Positions 37,132-48,659 of a stretch of 64,000 nt of DNA are shown piece by piece. Source of the stretch: Alviniconcha marisindica (lineage: Eukaryota > Mollusca > Gastropoda > Provannidae); contig JABMCL010000958.1 in the NCBI GenBank assembly GCA_018857735.1, positions 1,092,501-1,156,500 on the forward strand. The letters run 5' to 3'. Position numbers and translations under genes: made by a program. Below the pieces are notes generated by a model. It saw nothing but the letters and a program-made list of their open reading frames with translations, ran no database searches and was not told the origin of the DNA. Positions within the stretch are counted from its first letter, which is position 1. Each line of letters begins with the position of its first letter.

Positions 37132-37502
37132 GTAAGTGGTTCTGACATAATGATCACGATCTCTGTAAATATCCTGAAACGGTAGTGTTTTACGTCACGT
37201 GTGTCCCAGTTCGTCAGCTACACCCACACTCTGCAACCCCCTCGCTATCATCAACATTCATATATTGCCTGGAGTTCTGTTTTGAGAAGAGGGGGAGGGG
37301 GGGGAAGCAGAGAAAAAAAAGGGGGGAGGAAAAAAAGAAGAAAAAAAGGGAAGGAATAATAATATTCCGTGAAGCAATGCGAGGCGAGTTACTTCCCCCT
37401 CACATGTGACGCCACCATGTAGTTCTTGACACTGGTCCTCAAATGTTAATTTCTGACGGACCAATGCAACAGGCTAGCGCTGATGACGGAAAAACAATAA
37501 CA

Positions 37503-37506
<4 letters not shown>
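37132..37506. other. No gene recognised
   Basis: Includes a purine-rich stretch at 37285-37350. Confidence 0.5.

Positions 37507-37591
<85 letters not shown>
37507..37591. repeat. (CT)n microsatellite
   Basis: About 85 bases of pure CT. Confidence 0.97.
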
Positions 37592-37594
<3 letters not shown>

Positions 37595-38142
37595 ACACAC
37601 ACAAAAAATACAAAAAACTAAAAAACAACCAAGGCCCGACTTCGCTTGAAGATCATTTCGGAGACAAAAATGGATGACAGTCGATGATACATAGAAACCG
37701 GACGAGAAGTAGTAACAGGGACAGTGGCAAAAGGAAGTGTGCCGCATAGAAAACATCGGTCGTGGTCCAAAAATGGCTCTCGATCGCACCCTCGGCACGG
37801 GAAATCACCGAAGCAGAAGAGGGGCCTTTTTAGGAAGATTTCAAGTGGATTACAGAATATCCAGGGTGCGAGGAATGTTTTTACTTCTGTCGTTGCGTGC
37901 TGTGGATACCCACGCCGAATTAGTCGGCTCCTCGTTGCATGAACAAGGGGAAATTGAGTGAAAAGGGGAAATTGATTTTGTCCCTGTGGGATTGTTTTCC
38001 CCTGTCGGTTTTGTTTTTTGGTGGTTCATTTTAGTGTCTCTTGGTTCCCTCCGCCTCCCCCGCCTTTTTTTTTTAGTGTATTAGTGTGTGATAATTGTCA
38101 AACAAATGTGTGCATGAACAACAACCTGTAGAGCGGAAAGTG

Positions 38143-38146
38143 GTGT

Positions 38147-38230
<84 letters not shown>

Positions 38231-38351
38231 CAGTGTGTGTGTGTGACAGTGTGTGTGGCATAGGCCTGCTCGCACGACCCAATTTAATAGCGAATTGTAA
38301 CGGAATAATTCCGCGCGTGCGTGTGTATATGTGTTTGCATAATATATATAT

Positions 38352-38425
<74 letters not shown>

Positions 38426-38430
38426 GTGTG

Positions 38431-38507
<77 letters not shown>

Positions 38508-38510
38508 CGC
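38143..38510. repeat. (GT)n, (AT)n, (GT)n compound
   Basis: (GT)n at 38143-38229, unique spacer, (AT)n at 38341-38418, then (GT)n to 38504. The AT block is self-complementary and can extrude a cruciform. Confidence 0.96.
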
Positions 38511-39077
38511 GCACGCACGTGCATGTGTGTGAACCCATCGCGCGTGTGGATTTGCTGAATCAGCCACTTTTTCGCTGGCATGGACACGTCATGTGGCATG
38601 ATTCGCTCCTCGTTTACGCAAGGAACTCTGCCAAGGACAGTTAGTCACGAACCAGTTCCCACTCTGACTTAGTACCTTCACCTACAGTCAGGTACCATAC
38701 CGTCACCACAGCCTCCCTGGTTTTCTTGAGATAGAGTCAGAGCACGCATACTCCTCACTTTGCGGGAGACGTGTTGTCCGGAAAACTGTACTGTCCAAAT
38801 GATTGAGATCCGAGCGGTTTTTGAGGAGCTTTTTTTTATGGCGCAGAACGTTGCGGAGTTCACAAGTTTAATTTACTGAGGCTTTTAATTATTTCTGCGT
38901 CACCTCGGGGCTGCGTGATGGTTTGTGCACGAGAGGGATATCAACGGAGGGCTTGAGTTCTGTCTTTATTACCACGAAACCGATTCATGCTGCAGTAGTG
39001 CAATCAGACTGTCCGCTTTGAGGAGAATCGTTGCACCCGCTGGAGAGAAGCTCGTGGGAGGAAGAAAGCTGATGCAG
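38511..39077. other. No gene recognised
   Basis: Unique sequence without supported coding signal. Confidence 0.5.
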
Positions 39078-39622
39078 CATATGCACCACCAGCAGTGTCT
39101 GTGCACCATCAGCAGTGTGTCTGTGCTCCACCGGCAGTGTCTCTTCATCATCATCAGTGTCTCTGCACCATCAGCAGTGTTTCTCTGCACCATCAGCAGT
39201 GCTTCTCTGCACCATCAGCAGTGCTTCTCTGCACCATCAGCAGTGTCTGTTTATCATCAGCAGTGTCTCTCTGCTCCGTCAGCAGTGCTTCTCTGCATCA
39301 TCAGCAGTATCTGCACCATCAACAGTGTCTATTTATCATTATCAGTGTCTCTTCGTACCGTCAGCAGTGTCTCTGTACCATCAGCCGTGTCTATGTGCAC
39401 CATCTTCGCCCTGATATACCCGTAATGGTTGACTGGGCCTAAAACACCAAGTTACTTACTGTGCACCATCTTCGCCCTGATATACCCGTAATGGTTGACT
39501 GGGCCTAAAACACCAAGTTACTTACTGTGCTCCATCAGCAGTGTGTCTGTGCACCATCAGCAGAGTCTGCACCATCAGCTGTGTCTGCACCATCAGCAGT
39601 GTCTCTGCATCATCTGCTGTGT
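39078..39622 (+). repeat. Minisatellite, unit about 20 bases, carrying two retroelement tail copies
   Basis: About twenty copies of caccatcagcagtgtctctg-like units. Two copies of tail family C (39403-39459 and 39468-39527) are embedded, each preceded by gtgcaccatc. Confidence 0.9.
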
Positions 39623-39918
39623 CTCTTTGCCCCCAGCGCTAACGGATACATCTCAGAATACTGCATATTGCAAATCCAAAAATGGACTTGTAATTATGCC
39701 CCATGAGGGCTAACAACAGGACAGATTTACAGCTTTCTCTTCATCATCGAAAACGTGGGAGTGCCAAGTGTGTTGCAAGCGGTGTGATTCGACGATGAGA
39801 GAAGCTTGGCTTCACTAGTCACCAGCAGTATTAGTAACGTTGTGATAGTTTTGGTGGAAGCTTGGAGCACTGTTTGAATCCCTGTTGGATGACTTGCTGG
39901 CTGCTAGTCGCGAGGACG

Positions 39919-40021
39919 ATGGCGCGACTGGCATTGTGCCTCAGTTTCTGTCTTCTTTGCGCGGCGGTCAACGTATCTGCAGACAAAAGGTTGTCTGGAA
40001 CTTCGGTGAAGTGTTCAGGAG
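39919..40021 (+). CDS. EGF-ligand gene, coding exon 1 (signal peptide)
   Basis: Encodes residues 1-34: MARL, then a Leu/Cys/Ala-rich core and a likely cleavage after VSA (residue 21), then KCSG. The donor is cagGAG|gtaaca, a good 5' splice site, exit phase 1. Cys32 here and Cys37 in exon 2 could form an extra disulfide before the stalk. The 5' UTR is not delimited. Confidence 0.85.
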
Positions 40022-43000
40022 GTAACAGACGCCATCCCCTCTTCCTGTTCTCTTCCCCTCCCCCCCCCCCAACCCTCCATCACCCCACCCCCTCTCCTTC
40101 TGCCTCTTTCCTCTTCTGTCTGAGGTTGGGTTTCAATGTTGCGTGCTTCGTGTAAGCAACCTTGGCTGTCTGGGAAAAGCCGGACAGTACAGCCAGCATA
40201 CCCCCAGCAAGAGAACCAGCCCTTTCGTGACGAGCGACCCTTAGACATTTAAAAGAGATGTTGTATGACGCCACGTACCTTCTTTTGCTTGATGAGCGAC
40301 TTAATACAGCCATCTAATCCTAACACTAACATTATTTTTATTTTTTTTAACGTACTCCTCAGATGCATGTGGGCGGACCCCAGCAACTTAATACAACCAT
40401 CTAACCCTAAATTTTTATTTATTTTTCAACTTACTCTTCAGATGCATGTGAGCGGACCCCAGCGACTCAATATAACCATCTAACCCTAACGCACTTTTTT
40501 TTTTTTTTTAAACTTACTTCTTAGATGCCTGTGGGCTGACCCCTGCGACTCAATACAACCATCTAACACTAACATTTTTTTTTTTTTTTAACTTACTCCC
40601 CTTTTTAACTTACTACAGATGCCAGATGCCAGCGACTCAGTGCAACCATCTAACCGTAACACTAACTTTTTCTATTAAAAACAACAACTTAGTCCTCAGA
40701 TGCCTCTGGGCGGACCCCAGCGACTCAATACAACCATCTTACCCTAACATTAACTTTTGTTTTTGTTTTTAACTTACTCCTCAGATGCCTGTGGGCGGAC
40801 CCCAGCGCGGACCCAGCCCCGCCCTCACACGACAGCGTCCCCGCCCCTGCAGACGGCGAGCCCCACCCCGGTGACGCCGGTGGCTCGTCACCAGATGAAA
40901 TGCACGGAGGCGGAGGAGAAGAAGACGGCGTGTCTGAATGGAGAGTGCTACGCCCTCGACCTCGACGGCGGCAACCGGAGTGCCTTCTGCCAGTGCGTGC
41001 CGTGGGATCCTTCATCGCGATAATTTATTTGTTTATTGGTTGGTTGGTTGGTCGGTTGGCTGGTTGGATGATCGATTGACTTATTGCGTAAGTGGTCGGT
41101 CGATTCCAGTGAAGCCCCTTTCCCTCTCAGTGTCATCGCTGTCTTGCTCCTTTGCCCGCCTTGCTCTGTCAACGACCCTCCGCTCTGTGGTATTCCCTCA
41201 ACTCTGTCATCCGCCCTCTGCTTTGTCATCATGGGCCCCATGCTCCATCATCGTCCATTTGCTCTGTTATCACCTGCTGCTCTGCCCCCCCCCCCCCCCC
41301 ACGATCTGCTGTCACTCCTCCACCTTCTCTGTCATCGTACCCCTGCTCTGACACCATAACCCCCTGCTCTGGAATCACCCCCTGCTCTGCCATCGTCCCC
41401 TTGCTCTGCAATCACCCCCTGCTTTGTCATCGTCCCCCTGCTCTGTCATCGTCCCCCTGCTCTGTCATCGTCCCCTTGCTCTGTCATCGTCCCCCTGCTC
41501 TGCAATCACCCCCTACTCTGTCATCGTCCCCCTGCTCTGTCATCGTCCCCTTGCTCTGTCATCGTCCCCCTGCTCTGTCATCGTCCCCTTGTTCTGTCAT
41601 CGTCCCCTTGCTCTGCCATCGTCCCCCTGCTCTGCAATCACCCCCAGCTCTGTCATCGTCCCCCTGCTCTGTCATCGTCCCCTTGCTCTGTCATCGTCCT
41701 CCTGCTCTGTCATCGTCCCCTTGTTCTGTCATCGTCCCCTTGCTCTGCCATCGTCCCCCTGCTCTGCAATCACCCCCAGCTCTGTCATCGTCCCCCTGTT
41801 CTGTCATCGTCCCCTTGCTCTGTCATCGTCCCCCTGCTCTGTCATCGTCCCCTTGCTCTGTCATCGTCCCCCTGCTCTGTCAATCGTCCCCTTGCTCTGT
41901 CATCGTCCCCCTGCTCTGTCATTGCCCCCCTGCTCTGCCATCGTCCCCCTGCTCTGTCATCGTCCTCCTGCTCTGTCATCGTCCCCCTGCTCTGCAATCA
42001 CCCTCTGCTCTGTCATCGTCCCCCTCCTCTGTCATCGTCCCCTTGCTCTGTCATCGTCCCCCTGCTCTGCCATCGTCCCCCTGTTCTGTCATCGTCCCCT
42101 TGTTCTGTCATCATCCCTTTGCTCTGCCATCGTTCCCCTGCTCTGCAATCACCCCCAGCTCTGTCATCGTCCCCCTCCTCTGTCATCGTTCCCATCCTCT
42201 GTCATCGTCCCATTGCTCTGTCATCGTCCCCCTGCTCTGTCGTCGTCCCCTTGCTCTGTCATCTTTCCCATCCTCTGTCATCGTCCCTTTGCTCTGTCAT
42301 CGTCCCCCTGCTCTGTCATCGGCCCCCTGCTCTGTCCTCCGCTCCCTGCTCAGTCATCGCCCCTCCTGCTCTGTGATAATACTTTACTTTTATTGGTCCT
42401 ACGCTTTGTCATTGCCCCATCTATACTGTCAACGTCCCTCTGCTTTGTGACACTCCCCCTGATCTATCATCGCCCCTTCTGCTTTGTCAAAGCCCCTCTG
42501 CTCTGTGATAACCCCCTTACTCTGTCATCGCCCCTTCTGCTTTGTCAAAGCCATTCCACTCTGCCGTAATTCCTCTGCTCTGTCCTTTCCCGCTTGGTTT
42601 AAACAGTTTTATTAATGAAAGCATACCAACATACAATAATACAGTATATCTGGGGTAGCGTCAAACAAATAAACGTATATGAGACGCTCAAAATAACAAG
42701 CATATGATGTGGTGGGTAGGCTGACATATATTTCAGAGAGAGAGAGAGAGAAGTGGTGGAAATGGAAAGCGGGAAGGAGAAAGAGAAGGAGGAATAGAGA
42801 CAGAGAAGAGGCATAGCGTTTTGGTTACGGTTCCCCTTCCTGTTTTTCTTCCTCATGTCTCGCTCTGTCACAGTCCTTTCGCCCTGTCATTGCCGTTCTA
42901 CTCTGTCATCGTCCTCTGCTCTGCTATTATCTCCGTACCGCCTCATCGTTTCTCTTTCAGCTGTTGTGGGGAACAAAGTCATACAGACAGTGTCCACAGA

Positions 43001-44803
43001 AACAGCCATTGAGAACAACTGAAGCAAAAGATATTCATCCAACTCACTTCGTGAGAGCTCTGCTCCACCTCCTTTTTCACACAGTTTCTGGGTACTCTGT
43101 GTAAACATGGTGCTAAACGTACACAGAAACCATAAGGTTTATTAGGGACGGGGAGAAGGGGGGAAGAGGGTATGGAGGTGGGGGGGGGGGGGGGGTAGAG
43201 ATTATATACCTATCGCTACACTGTCACCACCAGAATGGCTTATGCATTAAGGTGGGCAGCAATGAGAGCCATTTTAATGTTTCATAAATTGTGAGGGACA
43301 ACAGCCGCAAGACAGTGTCTACAAACCACAACTTTTGAAGAGAAAGGAGAGCCGAAGCGGTATCGAACCGAGGTCCTCCTGCTTACCAGCCTAACGCCTT
43401 ACCGGTAGGCCAAACCGGCTCACGGCACTCTGTGAAGTAAACATGGTGCTTAACGTCCACAGAAACCATAAGGCTTATTAGGGACGGCACTCTGTGATCA
43501 GCCATCGCCCTCATATAGCCGTCATGGTTGACTGGCGCAAAACCCCATTTACCTATTTCAACATCCCCGTATTCTGTCGTCATTCCCTTGCTCTGTTATC
43601 ATCCCATGCTCTCTCTCATTATCTCCCTTGCTCTGCTATCATCTCCCTAGCTCAGTCATCATCACTGCTGTATCATGCAATGTCATCATTCTGTCAACTC
43701 CTCTTGCTCTGTTACACGTGTCTTTCCCTTGCTCTGTCATCATCCCTATTCTCTGTCATTATCCCCGTGTCGTGTCATCACTCCTCAGCTATGTCAGCGT
43801 CCACCTTGCCCTGCTCTGTCATCATCCCTATCCCCGTGTCGTGTCATCACTCCTCAGCTATGTCAGCGTCCACCTTGCCCTGCTCTGTCATCATCCTATT
43901 CTCTGTCATCATCCTATTCTCAGTCATTATCCTCGTGTCGTGTCATCACTCCTCAGCTGTGTCAGCGTCCACCTTGCCCTGCTCTGTCATCATCCCTATC
44001 CTCTGTCATCATCCCTATTCTCTGTCATCATCCCCGTGTCGTGTCATCACTCCTCAGCTGTGTCAGCGTCCACCTTGCCCTGCTCTGTCATCATCCTTCA
44101 GCTCTACCATCAGGCCCCTGTTCTGGCGTACAAGAGTTCTTGTTATCATTTTGTGTTTTTTGAAGTGGATTTTAGAATTGTTACTAGGAAGAAAGATGGA
44201 ACGTGAGTGAACATTCAAGTTTGTCTTAATCCTCTTATTTTTACCATGCTTCTTTTCCAAGTTGATAAGACGTCTTAAGTTATATATATATATATCAATA
44301 CATAAAGAACGTATGTATAAATGATGTACAAGTATTGACTTGTTATTTGGTGTTATTTTTTCATATTTATCACTTGTAATGATGTATTGTGGTTGTCATA
44401 TATGCTTGTTTCTTGGTGTGTGTTAATAATTTCGAAACTTCAGCTTTGTTCGAGTTTTGTCATAAATAATACAAGTAATTCTTTTCTTTTTCTTTTCTTC
44501 TCCAGTTGTCCGGAGTTGTACGAGGGTACGCGCTGCGAACAGCTTTCGGACGACTTCTTCGGTAAAAGTAAAATCTGGACTTTTTTTGTTGTATCTAATC
44601 ATGGTCAGTCATCTTCATTCACTGATCACCCTTCACTGACGTGCCGCCATAGTGATCACGTGACAGACCAAGGGACATCACTCTCACTTTACGCATGGGC
44701 CATTTGTGTTCCGTGATTGTCTGACCGTAGCTCTGCGTTGTTTCTTTGTGCGTATTTTTGTTTTGCGAAGTTTTCGTCTTTACCGCATGCATGTTTGCGC
44801 GCC

Positions 44804-44892
<89 letters not shown>

Positions 44893-44973
44893 ACACACAC
44901 ACACACACACAACACACACACACACACAAACACACACACATTCATGCACACGCTTCACACACACACACACACA

Positions 44974-45056
<83 letters not shown>

Positions 45057-48000
45057 AACAAATACAACATATACATACTTACACGCACACGCACGCACAC
45101 ACATGAACGCACGCATGTACGCACGACCATGCTTCTTCCTGTTTTTTTCTTCCGCTTTTTCTCCTTGAGACCCTCACACCCACATTTCCTCAACCCACTC
45201 CGACCCCCCCACCCCCACCCCACCCCACCCCACCCCCTACCCACACCACCCATTTCCTTTCTTCCTTGATTCTAATACAAACATGGTAAAAAAGGAGAGA
45301 GCCTCTTTCGAACTCTACCAGTTTTGAAATGGAAGGAGCTTGCTCTTTCTTCCTATGACAGGCAAGTGGCGGTAGCTGCTGTAGCATGACTTTCTGACAC
45401 GTTGATGCGATCAGACCGGCCGCCGATGAGATGATTTCTTATTTATGGAGAGCACGGGACGACCTCAGCTGTCTCACTTCCTTCTCCACAAATGGGCCCC
45501 ACAAAGAAGACATTGTAGGAAGAAAAGGATCATGAATTATTTCACTCGTTGCGGAAGAACACAGCTGTTTGATTTAGTGGTACCTTCCCTCCAAAAACGA
45601 CAACAACGAGGACAACAACACACACGAAACAACAACAACAACAAAAGTAGAAAACACGCGAAACAAATGGTTCAAATTCGATAGCTTAATCACGGTTTGA
45701 CCGTGTGAATTGATTTTTGTTTTTATTGAGATGGCCATTTAATTACTATTTAATTAATGTCTGTAATAGTTTTTGATCAGTGTGTGTCCTTTCTCCTTCC
45801 TGTCTAAAGCTGGAAAACTCTGCTCATCATTGTAGTGCATCATTATCAGTCCTTCATCGCATGGTCGTCAGTGCAGAGTGACCCCATCAAGCATGCTCAT
45901 CGTCACTTCGTCTTCTCATTTCAATCCAGCTATCAGAATTTTTCTTATTAAACTTTTTGTATTTCAGATTGAATTACAAAGCAATATTTATCTGTTCTTT
46001 TTCTGATAATTATGCTTACAATAACTAAAATGGTAAATTAAGCTTTTATTCTCTTCTTTCTAATCTGTAGAAGACAGTTTTCATGATGTTTTGCCGTGAT
46101 TATTATCTTTTTAAATTTTGCTGCTATTCTTTGCTTTGGCTTTTTATGAGAAATTATTTTTTAAATGTCGCCAGTTCTGAACAGTTTTGCAGTTCCAAAT
46201 GTACTACCTTTGATCACATAAAGTCATTTGAGTATACCTGCATGTTTAGCCCACGTGCTAATAAGTAGTAATCGTATCAAAAGCATTTTCAGTATTGTAC
46301 GTCTTGTGGTGATTGAGGAATGTGGAATGTGTGGTTTAAAGTCTCGCGGTGCTATTCAGTATTCGAACTTATTGCATGGAACTCTTCAGTATGCACGTTT
46401 GTCGTTTTCACTCGTGACTTGTCTTAAGTATTTGCTGTTTTGTTATAAATTCTTTCTTATGACAAAATCCTACTGCTCAGATTTGGGCATGTTTTGTACT
46501 GTCCGATAAAAATAGCTTCCTTTTTAACCTCTTGTGTGTTTTGTTCTCGACAGCTATAAGTAGCAAAGAGAACACTTGATTACACAGTAAGATACTTGAC
46601 ACAATAATCAAAGAAGGTACACACTGTACAGTTAAGTACCTGACACGATATATGAAGAAGGTAGGTTTAGTACAGTTACGTCTTTGACATTATGGTTGAG
46701 AAAGATATACGTTGTACAGTTGATCTTCTGACAGAGCGATTTGATAGTGTGGTTTAAATATGGTGTCTGTTGTTCCCGGTTTTGCATGACGTGACAACTG
46801 ATAGTGTGTGGTTGAAACAAGGTGATTGCTTGTTTCCAGACTTGTATGACATGACAATTGATAGTGTGTGGTTTGAACAAGGTGACTGTTGTTGCCAGTC
46901 CTGTATGACATGACAATTGATAGTGTGTGGTTTGAACAATGTGTCTGTTGTTTCCAGACTTGTATGACATGACAATTGATAGTGTGTGGTTTGAACAAGG
47001 TGACTGTTGTTGCCAGTCTTGTATGACATGACAATTGATAGTGTGTGGTTTGAACAAGGTGACTGTTGTTGCCAGTCTTGTATGACATGACAATTGATAG
47101 TGTGTGGTTTGAACAAGGTGACTGTTGTTGCCAATCTTGTATGACATGACAATTGATAGAGTGTGGTTTGAACAAGGTGACTGTTGTTGCCAGTCTTGTA
47201 TGACATGACAATTGATAGAGTGTGGTTTGAACAAGGTGACTGTTGTTGCCAGTCTTGTATGACATGACAATTGATAGAGTGTGGTTTGAACAAGGTGACT
47301 GTTGTTGCCAGTCTTGTATGACATGACAATTGATAGAGTGTGGTTTGAACAAGATGTTTGTTGTTTCCAGTCTTGTATGCCGGCGAGGTCAAGAAGGCAG
47401 GCATAGCAGCCGGCGTCGTCGTTATCGTCATCATTTTAACCATCATCATCGTTTACTTCGCCGTCAAGAGGAGGTGGGTTGGTGAGACAACGCTGATTAG
47501 GTCAAATGGCTATATTGATACACGAAGCATGGAAACAAGAGGATTTGAACTCCAACCCGAATTAGAGGGTAGTGGAGGAGGGGGTGGGGAGTGTTGCTGC
47601 TTGAGTTGGTGTCAGTTTTCGTCACAAATGCGTCTGGGTGTGACGTTATTATTATTATTGATGTTTTTGATGCCACATACTGGATTACAATGCAAACACC
47701 ACGCAGTGGAGGTATTACAATATACAATAAATATAATACAAGAGCAGCGTACTGAATGACGTTGAAAAATGCAATCTAAATCCGAATATAATTATGTAGT
47801 AATAGGAAATCAACAGAAAACAGTGGGCGGCAGAGACATTGTTAAAAACTAAGTGGGAAGAGGGAACATCTGCATATTTACAGTAAATACATACTTGTGC
47901 AGTACATTTCTCATAGTGTATGAATGCACGCCAGCACAGTAAGTATGCGGACCTACATTAGCACAGCATACACATTTATGCCAGTTATGCTGTTATTGTA

Positions 48001-48141
48001 CAAACCCGAGGCTTGTTGTTACTGTACAAACCGGAGGCGGCTCCCTCATATATCCTCGTTCTAACGGTGGGGGCATCACGGACGCAGAACTCACTCAGAT
48101 GAGAACGCAGAGCTATGAAAGATTACTTGCGTTACGTGTTA

Positions 48142-48194
<53 letters not shown>

Positions 48195-48518
48195 ACCCCC
48201 CCCCCACACACACACACACATATAATTTGTTTATACCCGTCAGGACCGAGTTTAGTGTATAGACTGAAGTGTTTACGAATGTGTTAATGCGTGCGCGTGT
48301 ATGGGTGCTTTGAGACCAGGGAAGAGAAAATAATACTGTTTTTCCTGTTTGTCGTTGTTGTTGTAGATGGTAATGATGATGATGTTGATGATGATGATGA
48401 TGTGTGGTGTGGACAGAAAACGGAGGAAGCGGGAACAAGAGAGGGGGGCTGGAGAACAAGAAGCTCAGATGAACGGCAACGCTGCTCAGCCATTGATGAA
48501 AGAAGCGGTGCGTTACTG

Positions 48519-48587
<69 letters not shown>

Positions 48588-48603
48588 GTGGTGTGTGTGA
48601 GTC

Positions 48604-48659
<56 letters not shown>

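Noticed and set aside
37724..37961. Two overlapping open frames of 72 and 74 codons
   Set aside because: Both frames are open without bias for either, no splice sites fit, and neither resembles a known domain.
39078..39622. CRISPR-like regularly spaced repeats
   Set aside because: The units are contiguous minisatellite copies without unique spacers, and the genome is eukaryotic. The same applies to the other arrays here.
41152..42569. Very long open frames (432 and 381 codons) rich in Cys, Pro, Ser and Val
   Set aside because: They are translations of a 19-base tandem repeat without stops. Two + frames show the same motif because the unit length is not a multiple of three. The region is intron 2 of the EGF-ligand gene.
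46632..47449. Three overlapping minus-strand frames of 220-231 codons
   Set aside because: They come from the 59-base array; each frame cycles through the same three peptides. There is no start context or domain.
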